DNA of 64,000 nucleotides from Gammaproteobacteria bacterium (lineage in GTDB: Bacteria > Pseudomonadota > Gammaproteobacteria > Pseudomonadales > Pseudohongiellaceae): assembly GCA_947457195.1 (NCBI GenBank), contig CANGUU010000008.1, positions 1-64,000 on the forward strand, read 5' to 3'. The position numbers were made by a program, and so were the translations under genes. The notes beneath the pieces are model-generated. The model was not told the origin of the DNA. It worked only from the letters and a program-made list of their open reading frames with translations, and searched no databases. Positions 49,346 to 58,425 of the stretch are shown in pieces. How positions within the stretch are numbered: the stretch's first letter is position 1; every line of letters begins with the position of its first letter.

Positions 49346-50305
49346 ATGATCGCTGCCACCCCCGCTACCCGATTGATCTCCCTGCTGGCCACAGCGATCC
49401 TGCTCGCTGCCTGCTCGGATGACAACAGTACCGCTGCCGCAGGCGACAGCAGCGACGCCACCGCTCTGACCGGCACCGTGCGCCTCGATGGTTCGAGCAC
49501 CGTGTTTCCGATCAGCGAGGCCATTGCGGAGGAATTCCAGATTCTCAACCAGGGTGTGCGTGTGACCGTCGGCTCCTCCGGGACCGGTGGCGGTTTCAGC
49601 AAGTTCATGGCCGGGGAAACCGACATCAATAATGCCTCTCGTGCAGTGAAGACCGAGGAGATCGCGCTCGGCACGGCCAAGGGGGTCGAATACCTAGAAC
49701 TTTCCGTGGCCTTCGACGGACTCTCCATCGTCGTCAATCCCGCCAATACCTGGGTGGATGCCCTCACCGTCGCCGAGCTCAAAAGCATCTGGGAGCCGGG
49801 CAGCACCGTCGACAGCTGGAACGATGTTCGTCCCGAGTGGCCGGACAAGCCCCTCCATCTCTACGGCCCGGGCACCGATTCCGGCACCTTCGACTACTTC
49901 ACCGAGGTCGTGGTCGGTTCCACCGGCGCCGCGCGCCCCGACTATACGGCCAGCGAAAACGACAACATCCTCGTGCAGGGTGTGGCGGGTGACGAAGGCG
50001 GCCTCGGGTTCTTCGGCTTTGCCTACTACGAGCACAGCGCCAGCCAGTTGAAGCTCATCCCGGTGGACGGCGGCAACGGACCGGTGGCGCCGACGGCCGA
50101 AACGATCAACAACGGCAGCTACAGCCCGCTGTCCCGCCCGCTGTTCATTTACGTCAGCAAGGCGTCGGCAGCGCGCCCGGAAGTGCGGGCCTTCGTCGAC
50201 TTCTACCTCGACAGCGCGCCGGCGCTCGTTACCGATGTGGGCTACATTCCACTGCCCGCCGACCAGTACGCGGCCGGCAAGTCCACCTTCGCTGCGTTCC
50301 ACTGA
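49346..50305 (+). CDS. pstS: PstS, periplasmic phosphate-binding lipoprotein
   Basis: 319 residues from the ATG at 49346. An in-frame ATG at 49334 is followed by GGAG that is ideally placed for the 49346 start. Lipobox LLAAC. Phosphate-site segments LDGSSTVFPISEAI, GSSGTGGGFSKFMAGETDINNASRAV and GTDSGTFDYFTE are all present. It delivers phosphate to PstCA. Two Pho-box-like repeats lie upstream. First gene of pstS-pstC-pstA-pstB-phoU. Confidence 0.95.
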   Translation: MIAATPATRLISLLATAILLAACSDDNSTAAAGDSSDATALTGTVRLDGSSTVFPISEAIAEEFQILNQGVRVTVGSSGTGGGFSKFMAGETDINNASRAVKTEEIALGTAKGVEYLELSVAFDGLSIVVNPANTWVDALTVAELKSIWEPGSTVDSWNDVRPEWPDKPLHLYGPGTDSGTFDYFTEVVVGSTGAARPDYTASENDNILVQGVAGDEGGLGFFGFAYYEHSASQLKLIPVDGGNGPVAPTAETINNGSYSPLSRPLFIYVSKASAARPEVRAFVDFYLDSAPALVTDVGYIPLPADQYAAGKSTFAAFH

Positions 50306-50320
50306 GCAGGATCGGTTGCC

Positions 50321-51250
50321 ATGTCCAGCAGCTCAGGCCAGAGCAGCGTTAGCTTCAGCATCCGCAAGGGCGGCTTGCGCTGGGGTGAGACCGCGATCAA
50401 GACCTGGCTGCGCATCTGCACGCTGGTGTCGCTGTTCACCACCGTTGCCATCGTAGTGCTGCTGCTGGCCGAGTCGCTCGGCTTTTTCCGCGAGGTCAGT
50501 CCGCTCGAGTTCTTCTTCGGCACCCGCTGGGTGCCGCTGCTCAATCCGAGCTCCTTCGGGGTGCTGCCGCTGGTGTGGGGCACGACGCTGATCACCGTCG
50601 GAGCTGCCGTCATCGCCATTCCGCTGGGACTGGCCAGCGCCATCTACCTCAGCGAATACGCCAGCGATCGCGTGCGCGCCTGGGTCAAGCCGGTGCTGGA
50701 GCTGCTGGCCGGCATTCCAACGGTGGTCTACGGCTATTTCGCGCTCACGTTCGTGACACCCGTGCTGCGCACGCTCATCCCCGACATCCAGGTATTCAAC
50801 GCCCTCAGCGGTGCCATCGTGGTGGGCATCATGATCCTGCCGACCATTGCCACCCTGAGCGACAATGCGCTGCGCGCTGTTCCGGTGAGTCTCCGGCAGG
50901 CGGCCTATGCCGTGGGCGCCACCTCCTACGAGGTCACTACCCGCATCGTCGTGCCCGCCGGACTCTCGGGCGTCATGGCGTCCTTCCTGCTGGCCATCTC
51001 GCGCGCCATCGGCGAAACCATGGCTGTGACGCTGGCCTCCGGTCAGACCCCCAACCTCGAATTCACCATGCTGGAGAGCATCCAGACCATGACCGCCTAT
51101 ATCGTGCAGATCAGCCTCGGCGATGCGCCCTCCGGCGGTGTGGCTTACCAGACCCTGTTCGCAGTCGCGACCATGCTGTTCTTCATCACCCTGCTGATCA
51201 ACATCATCTCGCAGTGGATCCTCGGCCGCTTCCGCGAGGTATATGACTGA
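50321..51250 (+). CDS. pstC: PstC, phosphate ABC permease
   Basis: 309 residues, six membrane helices. The permease EAA-type loop ([30 protein letters not shown]) is the ATPase contact. Early [18 protein letters not shown] and [12 protein letters not shown] are typical of PstC. It is 15 bases after pstS, and its stop overlaps the pstA start by one base. Confidence 0.95.
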   Translation: MSSSSGQSSVSFSIRKGGLRWGETAIKTWLRICTLVSLFTTVAIVVLLLAESLGFFREVSPLEFFFGTRWVPLLNPSSFGVLPLVWGTTLITVGAAVIAIPLGLASAIYLSEYASDRVRAWVKPVLELLAGIPTVVYGYFALTFVTPVLRTLIPDIQVFNALSGAIVVGIMILPTIATLSDNALRAVPVSLRQAAYAVGATSYEVTTRIVVPAGLSGVMASFLLAISRAIGETMAVTLASGQTPNLEFTMLESIQTMTAYIVQISLGDAPSGGVAYQTLFAVATMLFFITLLINIISQWILGRFREVYD

Positions 51251-52128
51251 TGGCCTTCTCGAGCGAGCAGGAACAGCGCAATCTCGTCGCCCGGCATCGC
51301 AGGTCGAGGCTGTTTGCCCGACTGTGCGCTGTGGTCACCTGGTCCAGCGTATTCCTGCTGGCCGTGTTGCTGGTGCGTGTCTCCCTCGATGGTCTCAGTT
51401 GGCTGGACTGGCAGTTTCTCGACAGCTTTCCCTCGCGTATTCCCGAGCGCGCCGGCATCAAGGCGGCGCTGGTCGGCACGCTGTGGATGATCGTGCTGGT
51501 GGCGTTGATCGCCATCCCGGTCGGTGTCTCGGCGGCGCTTTATCTGGAAGAGTTTGCCAAGCGCGGTCGCCTGTCGCGCCTCATCGAGGTGAACATCGCC
51601 AACCTTGCCGGCGTGCCGTCCATCGTCTACGGCATCCTCGGCCTGGCGATCTTCGTGCGGTTTTTTGCGTTGGAGCGCAGCCTGATTTCCGGCGCCTTGA
51701 CCATGAGCCTGCTGATCCTGCCCGTGATCATCATCGCCAGCCGCGAAGCCATCCGCATGGTCCCCATGAGCATCCGCTATGCGGCGCTCTCGCTCGGTGC
51801 GACGCGTTGGCAGACCACCTGGTCGCACGTGCTGCCGTCGGCCTTCCCCGGCATCATGACTGGCGTGATACTGGCACTGTCGCGCGCCATCGGTGAAACG
51901 GCGCCGCTCATCTTGATCGGTGCCATGTCCTTCGTGGCCTTCCTGCCGCAGGGCCCGATGGACTCCTTCACGGCGCTGCCGATCCAGATCTACGACTGGG
52001 CCTCGCGCCCACAGGCCGAGTTCCAGGAGTTGGCGGCTGCCGGCATCATCGTGCTCCTGATTGTGCTGCTGCTGATGAACGCCACAGCCATCTACATCCG
52101 CAACAAAACCGAGAAGAGACAGAAGTGA
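51250..52128 (+). CDS. pstA: PstA, phosphate ABC permease
   Basis: 292 residues, six membrane helices. [30 protein letters not shown] and the EAA loop [30 protein letters not shown] match PstA, as does the C-terminal [21 protein letters not shown]. The TGATG junction with pstC and the TGATG junction with pstB imply coupled translation. Confidence 0.95.
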   Translation: MAFSSEQEQRNLVARHRRSRLFARLCAVVTWSSVFLLAVLLVRVSLDGLSWLDWQFLDSFPSRIPERAGIKAALVGTLWMIVLVALIAIPVGVSAALYLEEFAKRGRLSRLIEVNIANLAGVPSIVYGILGLAIFVRFFALERSLISGALTMSLLILPVIIIASREAIRMVPMSIRYAALSLGATRWQTTWSHVLPSAFPGIMTGVILALSRAIGETAPLILIGAMSFVAFLPQGPMDSFTALPIQIYDWASRPQAEFQELAAAGIIVLLIVLLLMNATAIYIRNKTEKRQK

Positions 52129-52925
52129 TGGACGCTCGCGAAAACGCCGACGCTGCGGCCGACAAGAAGAAGGGCACCGAAGCAGTCCTCGACCTGCAGG
52201 ACGTCAGCGTGCTGTATTCCGGCAAGCCGGCCGTACGCAACGTATCCTGTGCCATCTGGCGCAACCGCATCACCTCCATCATCGGGCCCTCCGGGTGTGG
52301 CAAGAGCACCCTGCTGCGTTCACTGAACCGCATGAACGACTTTGTGGATGGTGTGTCCATCGAGGGCAAGATCCTCTTTGCCGGCCAGAATCTCTATGGA
52401 GGCGACGTCGATCCAGTGGAAGTCAGGCGCCGCATCGGCATGGTGTTCCAGAAGCCCAACCCGTTCCCCAAGTCCATCTACGCCAATATTTCCTGGGGTC
52501 CGAGCATCAACGGCTACGATGGCTCGATGGACGAGTTGGTGGAAAGGTCGCTACAGCAGGCAGCGCTGTGGGAAGAGGTGAAGGACCGCTTGCATGACTC
52601 GGCCCTCAACCTGTCCGGTGGACAGCAGCAGCGCCTCTGCATTGCGCGTGCGCTGGCGATGGAGCCGCAGGTGTTGCTGATGGATGAGCCCTGCTCGGCG
52701 CTGGACCCGATTTCCACCGCCCACATCGAAGACCTGTTGTTCGAACTGCAGTCGCGCTACACGATCGTGATCGTGACGCACAACATGCAGCAGGCAGCGC
52801 GTGTGTCGGACTATACGGCGTTCATGGAAACCGGCAGCCTCGTCGAGTTCGGCGAGACAGACCAGATTTTCACGCGGCCCGAAAAGAAGCGCACGGAAGA
52901 ATACGTGACCGGGCGCTTCGGTTGA
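52128..52925 (+). CDS. pstB: PstB, phosphate ABC ATPase
   Basis: 265 residues from the ATG at 52128 (overlapping the pstA stop; a GTG at 52125 adds one residue). Walker [17 protein letters not shown] and [18 protein letters not shown] (PstB-specific Q-loop), signature [15 protein letters not shown], Walker [13 protein letters not shown], switch His VTHNMQQA. It powers phosphate import and relays transport status to PhoR with PhoU. Confidence 0.96.
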   Translation: MDARENADAAADKKKGTEAVLDLQDVSVLYSGKPAVRNVSCAIWRNRITSIIGPSGCGKSTLLRSLNRMNDFVDGVSIEGKILFAGQNLYGGDVDPVEVRRRIGMVFQKPNPFPKSIYANISWGPSINGYDGSMDELVERSLQQAALWEEVKDRLHDSALNLSGGQQQRLCIARALAMEPQVLLMDEPCSALDPISTAHIEDLLFELQSRYTIVIVTHNMQQAARVSDYTAFMETGSLVEFGETDQIFTRPEKKRTEEYVTGRFG

Positions 52926-52957
52926 CCGTTCCACTGGCGTGACTCAGGCAAAATCCT

Positions 52958-53614
52958 ATGTCCTTGCATCTCCAACGTGACCTCGAAACCCTCAAGAAAG
53001 ATCTGCTGCAGCTTGGCAATCTGGTGGAAACGGCGATCAACCACGCCATTCTCGCCCTGCACAACCGCGAGCCAGGGCTCGCCGAGCGCGTGCTGCAGAT
53101 CGAGCTCGAGATCAACGAGAAAGAGGTCTACATCGAGGAGGAGTGCCTGAAGCTGCTGGCGCTGCACCAGCCGGTGGCGGTGGATCTGCGCTTCATCGTG
53201 GCGGTGCTGAAGGTAGACAACGACCTCGAGCGCATGGGTGACTTCGCCAAGAACATCGCCCGTCGCGCCATGGACCTGGCGCGCATGCAACCAGTACCAC
53301 TGTCGTCCGATTTCGTCACCGAGCTGCCGAATCTGGTGCGCACCATGGTGCGCAAGTCGCTCGATTCGCTGGTGGCCCTCGATGTGGAACTGGCCCGCAA
53401 CGTCATCAAGATGGACAAGCGCGTGGACGAGATCAACGCGCAGATGTACGTGGAAGTGCAAAAGCTAATCGAGGAGGACGTCGGCCGCATCGCGGTGGCG
53501 CTGAACCTGCTGTCCTGCTCGCGGCACATGGAGCGTATTGCCGACCTCAGCACCAACATTGCCGAAGATGTGCTGTTCATGGTGGAAGGCAAGGTGATGC
53601 GCCACCGCGGCTGA
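52958..53614 (+). CDS. phoU: PhoU, negative regulator of the Pho regulon
   Basis: 218 residues in two three-helix PhoU repeats (about 10-105 and 115-210). Conserved LVETAINHAILAL, VLKVDNDLERMGDFAKNIARRA and the second-repeat counterpart CSRHMERIADLSTNIAEDVLFMVEG contain the E/D-x-x-R-x-x-D metal-binding motifs. It links PstB to PhoR. It closes the operon, 33 bases after pstB. Confidence 0.95.
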   Translation: MSLHLQRDLETLKKDLLQLGNLVETAINHAILALHNREPGLAERVLQIELEINEKEVYIEEECLKLLALHQPVAVDLRFIVAVLKVDNDLERMGDFAKNIARRAMDLARMQPVPLSSDFVTELPNLVRTMVRKSLDSLVALDVELARNVIKMDKRVDEINAQMYVEVQKLIEEDVGRIAVALNLLSCSRHMERIADLSTNIAEDVLFMVEGKVMRHRG

Positions 53615-53747
53615 GCCGCCAGGAGACGCACCAGGTGCCGGCCGGCAGATCGTGGCGCCCAGCGGTGTTTCCACGCCAAGTTCATGGTTTTTACGCGGTC
53701 GGCTTTGTGCCATGCTTGTCTCACACCGCGTGAATCCATGGCCCGGT

Positions 53748-55070
53748 ATGAAGTCGCCCCGATCGTTTGCCCGCCCCATCCTGCTCGCCCTTGCTCTTGC
53801 CGTCCTCGGCGCCTGCCAAAGCAATACGCCGGCGCCTCCTGCGGCGGTGGCCTTGCCCTCGTCGCCTGCGCCGCAGCCTCCGGCAGTCGCACCGAGTGCC
53901 CGGGCCATACTTGCCACCTATGTGGCTATCGCCGAGGCCAGCTACAGCGATGCCCTGCAGGGTGCACGCCAGTTGAGCGCAGCCATCGACGCCCTGCTCG
54001 AACGTCCCGGTGAGGACACGCTGCAGCGGGCCCGTGCCGCATGGCTGGCTGCGAGGGTGCCTTACCTGCAGACGGAGGCCTACCGCTTCGGGAATGCCTT
54101 CGTCGACGAATGGGAGCCGCGGGTGAATTCCTGGCCACTCGACGAAGGGCTCATCGATTACGTGTCCGCCTCTTATGGAGCGGAGTCCGACAACAATTAC
54201 TTCTACACGGCAAACATCATCGCCAACCCGCTGCTCGACATCGGTGGGATCAGCGTCGATGCGAGCAGCATCACGCCGCAACTGCTCGCGGAAACCCTGC
54301 ATGCCATCGATGGCGTCGATGCCAATGTGGCGACGGGTTACCACGCCATCGAGTTCCTGCTGTGGGGCCAGGATCTGAACGGGACGCTCCCCGGTGCCGG
54401 TCAGCGGCCCGCAACCGACTACGACACCAGTCGTTGCAGCCATGGTGCCTGTGAGCGCCGGCGCGACTACCTGCGGGCGGTGACCGCCCTGCTCATTACC
54501 GATCTGGAAGAGATGGCCCAGAGCTGGCAGAGCGGTGGGGCGGCCTACGAGCAGTTGATGGCAAAGGGCGATGCCGGCGGCCTGGCCACGATGCTGACCG
54601 GTATGGGCTCGCTGGCCTACGGTGAACTGGCCGGTGAGCGCATCCGGCTGGGCCTGCTGCTGCACGATCCGGAGGAGGAGCAGGACTGCTTCTCCGACAA
54701 TACGCTGTGGTCCCACTACTACGACGCGGCGAGCATCCACAACGTCTACCGCGGCCGCTATACGCGCAGCAACGGCCAAGTCGTGAGTGGCGCCAGCCTC
54801 GAAGCGCTGCTGCGCGTGCAAGCGCCTGCCGAGCACGCCGAAATGAATGCGCGCGTGGAAGCCACCGAGGCGGCCATGGCCGCGCTGGTTGCGCAACCCC
54901 AGCCCTATGATGTGCTGATCGCCAGCGGCAATGCCGATGGCGAGCGCCTGCTTAGTGCCGTGGTCACGGCTCTCATGGAAGAGACGCGGGCCATCGAGCG
55001 CGTCATCAACGTGCTGGGTCTGCAGAATGTCAGCATCGAAGGTTCGGACAGCCTGCCGCCGGTTCGCTAG
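53748..55070 (+). CDS. Imelysin-family lipoprotein (IrpA/ICMP-like)
   Basis: 440 residues from the ATG at 53748; longer starts at 53652 and 53712 add no signal-like sequence. Lipobox VLGAC. Imelysin (M75) domain about 60-430 with the GxHxxE motif GYHAIEFLLWG (His199, Glu202) and a second imelysin repeat with SHYYDAASIHNVYRGRY. Members (ICMP, IrpA, EfeO M75 domain) are periplasmic iron-related proteins; the GxHxxE site is thought to bind metal. First gene of a five-gene unit that recurs in iron-regulated clusters. Its stop lies inside the next gene (44-base overlap). Confidence 0.88.
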   Translation: MKSPRSFARPILLALALAVLGACQSNTPAPPAAVALPSSPAPQPPAVAPSARAILATYVAIAEASYSDALQGARQLSAAIDALLERPGEDTLQRARAAWLAARVPYLQTEAYRFGNAFVDEWEPRVNSWPLDEGLIDYVSASYGAESDNNYFYTANIIANPLLDIGGISVDASSITPQLLAETLHAIDGVDANVATGYHAIEFLLWGQDLNGTLPGAGQRPATDYDTSRCSHGACERRRDYLRAVTALLITDLEEMAQSWQSGGAAYEQLMAKGDAGGLATMLTGMGSLAYGELAGERIRLGLLLHDPEEEQDCFSDNTLWSHYYDAASIHNVYRGRYTRSNGQVVSGASLEALLRVQAPAEHAEMNARVEATEAAMAALVAQPQPYDVLIASGNADGERLLSAVVTALMEETRAIERVINVLGLQNVSIEGSDSLPPVR

Positions 55071-56172
55071 CGCCGCGCTGCTGCTGGCGGATACCGCGGC
55101 GGCGCAGTCCACGCTGGATGCGGCCGCCGGTCAGGCACTGTTCGAGAAGAACTGGGTGACGCCACCGGCCTCCACCCGCGCATCGGACGGGCTCGGTCCC
55201 TACTACGATGCTCGCTCCTGTGCTGGCTGCCACCCGCGCGCTGGGCAGGGGGCCGCCCCCGAAGCCCTCACCATCGTCATCGACGATGCCGTGCTGGGTG
55301 CCCAACTGCAGCGCCATGCCGTGGCGGGACTGCCAGTCGAAGCCCGGGTCGAGGTTGTCAGCGTGCCGGGCCAGACGCCCTGGCTGCGTGCACCCGCGGC
55401 CGGTCTGCAAGGCTACTCGCTGCGCCTGGCACCGCCCTTGGTCGGCGTCGCGGCTTTCGAGCAGGTGGTAACTGCTTACCTGCAGTCGCTGGCCGATCCC
55501 TTGGATGCCAACCGCGACGGCGTCTCCGGTCGTCTCGGCGGTCGCTACGGCTGGAAGGCCGAGGTACCCGGGCTGCGCCAGCAGATTGGCAAAGCCCTCA
55601 GCCTCGACATCGGCATCGGCAGCCCGGAATATCCGGCGGTGGCAGGCGACTGTACCCCGCGCCAGTCGGCCTGCGTGGGGCTGGCCGAGGCCAGTGCCGA
55701 GGCCGACGTCGAGGCCAGCTCGCTCGTCCTCGACCTGCTGGTTGCCTACCTGGCGTCCCTGCCGTTGCCGGTGCCGGCCAGGCCAGCGGCCGAGTCCCTG
55801 CCCGGTGCCTGGTTGTTCGGGGATTTTGGCTGTACCGCCTGCCACGTCCCGTCGCTGCCGACAGCCGCCGGACGGCCCCTTGAGGCCTACAGCGACCTCT
55901 TGCTGCACGATCTCGGTCCCGGGCTCGCCGATTCCCTGCTTCGCCCGCCCGCCGCGCCGGGTGCGGTGGCTGAGGCAAGCCCCGCCGAGTGGCGCACCGC
56001 GCCGCTGTGGGGAGTTGCCTCACGCAGCCGCCTGCTGCACGACGGCCGCGCCACCACCCTCGATGCCGCCATCCGCTGGCACGACGGCGAAGCTTCCGGC
56101 AGTCGCCGCCACTATGAACAAGCGGAGGAAGCCGCGCGTGAACTGTTGCTGGGCTTCCTGCGTAGTCTATAA
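55027..56172 (+). CDS. Di-heme oxidoreductase (DUF1111/COG3488)
   Basis: 381 residues. The ATG at 55027 lies inside the imelysin gene and gives a signal peptide KVRTACRRFASAALLLADTAAA. Two c-type heme sites: CAGCH at 65-69 and CTACH at 269-273. Further markers are DGLGPYYDARSCAGCHPRAGQG, DANRDGVSGR and RTAPLWGVASRSRLLHDGRA, which define this thiol-oxidoreductase-like family. It is periplasmic and probably changes the redox state of iron or of a partner. Between two imelysins it follows the conserved order imelysin / COG3488 / imelysin / DUF1513. Confidence 0.9.
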   Translation: MSASKVRTACRRFASAALLLADTAAAQSTLDAAAGQALFEKNWVTPPASTRASDGLGPYYDARSCAGCHPRAGQGAAPEALTIVIDDAVLGAQLQRHAVAGLPVEARVEVVSVPGQTPWLRAPAAGLQGYSLRLAPPLVGVAAFEQVVTAYLQSLADPLDANRDGVSGRLGGRYGWKAEVPGLRQQIGKALSLDIGIGSPEYPAVAGDCTPRQSACVGLAEASAEADVEASSLVLDLLVAYLASLPLPVPARPAAESLPGAWLFGDFGCTACHVPSLPTAAGRPLEAYSDLLLHDLGPGLADSLLRPPAAPGAVAEASPAEWRTAPLWGVASRSRLLHDGRATTLDAAIRWHDGEASGSRRHYEQAEEAARELLLGFLRSL

Positions 56173-56177
56173 TCGCA

Positions 56178-56190
56178 AATGCGAAGCATT
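56178..56190. promoter_or_regulatory. Short palindrome before the second imelysin gene
   Basis: AATGC-GAA-GCATT at 56178-56190, inside an AT-rich patch between the stop at 56172 and the start at 56208. It could be an operator. It does not match the 19-base Fur consensus well. Confidence 0.3.
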
Positions 56191-56207
56191 CTTGATTAGG
56201 ATACGCC

Positions 56208-57260
56208 GTGTATCGCCTGCTCTGTGGCTGGCTGCTGCTGGGTCTCACCCATGCCGTGCATGCCCAAAACACCGAATGGACCGCCGTCAATCTGGCCGTC
56301 ACCGATGCCGTGGTGCTACCGGCCTATGCCCGGTTTGCGGCCAGTACCCCGCCCTTGCTGGCCGCCAGCGAGCAGCTTTGCGCAGCCGTGACGGAAGGCA
56401 ATCTCGCCGCGGTACAGCAGGCTTTCGGCGCCGCCTTCGCGGCCTGGCAGGGGGTGCAGCACCTCCAGTTCGGCCCCATCACCTACTTCAATTGGAACTA
56501 CCGCCTGCAATTCTGGCCCGATGACAACGGGACAGCCCTGCGCCAGCTCGACGCCCTGTTGGTCGCCGCCGATCCTGCCGTACTGGAGTCGGCCGCCTTC
56601 GCCCAGCAGAGTGTGGGCGTGCAGGGGTTTCCGGCGCTGGAGCGCCTGCTGTTCGCCGACGACAGCCTCGGCACACTGCAGAAACAGCCCTACCACTGTG
56701 CCGTGGTGCGGGCGATCGCCAACAATCTGAATGACATCAGCACAGCCGTTGCTGCCCGCTGGCGCGACGAGTTCCGAACCACGGTGGCCAACGCCGATGA
56801 GCGGGGTTTTTTCGAGAGTGCGGAGGACGCCACCATCGACTACCTGAAGGCCGTGGTCGAAAGTGTGCGACGTGTCCAGCAGCAGAAACTGGCGGCAGTG
56901 CTCGGGGAAAACCGTGCGGCCGCCCGTGGCCGGCGCGCCGAGGCCTGGCGCTCCGACCTGTCGGTACCGGCCCTGCGCAACAACGTCGCCGCCCTGCAGG
57001 CCCTGCTGAGTGAGGGTTCGCCTGCGCTGAGTTCGGTGTTCCTGCCAGACGATCTGCCTGCCATCGACAGCGCCTTCGCCACCCTGCAGCAGGATCTGGC
57101 CGCCACGCCAGATTCGATGAATGCCGCCTTGGCCGACGAGGCCGGCTATGCCGCGCTGCAGCGCATCCATGCCGATCTCGACGCCCTCTTCGAGTTGCTG
57201 GAGGCGGCGGTCAAGAAGACCGATCTCTACCTCGGCTTCAACAGTCTGGACGGCGACTGA
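56208..57260 (+). CDS. Second imelysin-family periplasmic protein (COG3489)
   Basis: 350 residues, GTG start at 56208. Signal peptide MYRLLCGWLLLGLTHAVHA. Imelysin-like helices: AVVLPAYARFAA, WQGVQHLQFGPI, and VGVQGFPALERLLF, in which the GxHxxE motif of classical imelysins is replaced by G-x-x-A-L-E, as is usual for this subgroup. The C-terminus ends TDLYLGFNSLDGD. Iron-related role by family and context. DUF1513 follows after one base. Confidence 0.88.
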   Translation: MYRLLCGWLLLGLTHAVHAQNTEWTAVNLAVTDAVVLPAYARFAASTPPLLAASEQLCAAVTEGNLAAVQQAFGAAFAAWQGVQHLQFGPITYFNWNYRLQFWPDDNGTALRQLDALLVAADPAVLESAAFAQQSVGVQGFPALERLLFADDSLGTLQKQPYHCAVVRAIANNLNDISTAVAARWRDEFRTTVANADERGFFESAEDATIDYLKAVVESVRRVQQQKLAAVLGENRAAARGRRAEAWRSDLSVPALRNNVAALQALLSEGSPALSSVFLPDDLPAIDSAFATLQQDLAATPDSMNAALADEAGYAALQRIHADLDALFELLEAAVKKTDLYLGFNSLDGD

Positions 57261-57261
57261 C

Positions 57262-58425
57262 GTGTCCATCGGTGCTCGCTCGGGACTCGATCGCCGCTCC
57301 GTGCTGCTGCTGGCCGCGCTGGGTTGGGCTGCGCCCGCGCGCTTGCTGGCCGATGGCGCCGCACCCCTGCGCCTGTGGAGCGCAGCCTCCGACCGCGAGG
57401 ACAGGCATTTTCTGATTGGCTTTGCCGTGCAAGAAGGCGCGCTGAAGGCGTTTGCCCGCCTGCCACTGCCCGAACGCGGTCACCATGTCGCGAGTGCCCC
57501 CTCGCGCGCATTGCTGGTATCGGTGGCGCGTCGCCCCGGCAGCAGCCTGGTGCTGGTCGATGCGACAACGGCCAGCGTCACCGCTGAACTCCGGGTACCT
57601 GCCGATCGCCACCTCTACGGGCACGGCGTGTTCTCCCCCGACGGCGACTGGTTCTACACCACGGAAAATGCCTTCAATGAGCCTGGGGACAGGAGCGGCC
57701 GCGTGGTGCGGTGGCGGGTCAGCGGCCACGGGGCCAGTGCAGCCCTCACCCGCATCGATGAATTTCCGACAGGAGGTACCGGCCCCCACGAACTGCTGCT
57801 GTTGCCCGACGGCGACACGCTGGTGATTGCCAACGGCGGCATCCGTACCCATCCCTCGTGGGACCGCGACATTCTCAACCTCGACACCATGCAGCCCTCG
57901 CTCGCCTATGTCGATCGCCACAGTGGCCGCGTGCTGGAACAGCACTTCCTGCCCGCCGAGTTCCACCAGAGCAGCATCCGCCATCTCGATGCCAACGCCG
58001 CCGGTGAGGTGGTGTTGGGCATGCAGTTCGAAGGTGCCGCCTTCCTCACGGTGCCCCTGCTGGCCACGCACCGCCGGGGTGAAGCGCTGCGGCCGTTGCT
58101 CGCGACGGCCGAGCTGCAGCCGCGGCTGCAGCAATACGTCGGCTCGGTGCGCTTCGCGCGCGACGGGCGGCACGTGGCTGCCACCTGTCCACGTGGCAAC
58201 CTGCTCACTGTCTGGAACACCGGCAGCGGACAGGTCGTGCAGCAGTTACGGGCGCGCGACAATTGCGGTGTCTACGCCACCGCCAAGGGCTTTCTCTACA
58301 GCACCGGCATGGGCAAGGTGGCCGAACTCGACCTTGGCACCGGCGCCCTCGAGGAACTGGCTGACGCCGAGACGCTGGACCTGCTATGGGACAACCACCT
58401 GTGCGCCGATCTGCCGACCGCTTGA
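57262..58425 (+). CDS. DUF1513 beta-propeller-like protein
   Basis: 387 residues, GTG start one base after the imelysin stop. Tat-like or plain signal (RRSVLLLAALGWAAPARLLA). DUF1513 repeats resemble a seven-bladed propeller: HLYGHGVFSPDGDWFYTTEN, GTGPHELLLLPDGDTLVIANGGIRTHP, QSSIRHLDANAAGEVVLGMQ, YVGSVRFARDGRHVAATCPRG. A constant member of the imelysin cluster; function unknown. The twin Arg (DRRSVLLLAAL) would allow Tat export after cofactor loading. Confidence 0.88.
   Translation: MSIGARSGLDRRSVLLLAALGWAAPARLLADGAAPLRLWSAASDREDRHFLIGFAVQEGALKAFARLPLPERGHHVASAPSRALLVSVARRPGSSLVLVDATTASVTAELRVPADRHLYGHGVFSPDGDWFYTTENAFNEPGDRSGRVVRWRVSGHGASAALTRIDEFPTGGTGPHELLLLPDGDTLVIANGGIRTHPSWDRDILNLDTMQPSLAYVDRHSGRVLEQHFLPAEFHQSSIRHLDANAAGEVVLGMQFEGAAFLTVPLLATHRRGEALRPLLATAELQPRLQQYVGSVRFARDGRHVAATCPRGNLLTVWNTGSGQVVQQLRARDNCGVYATAKGFLYSTGMGKVAELDLGTGALEELADAETLDLLWDNHLCADLPTA

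Noticed and set aside
56171-56194. Fur box upstream of the second imelysin
   Set aside because: Only the short palindrome is convincing; the match to the GATAATGATAATCATTATC-type consensus is poor.
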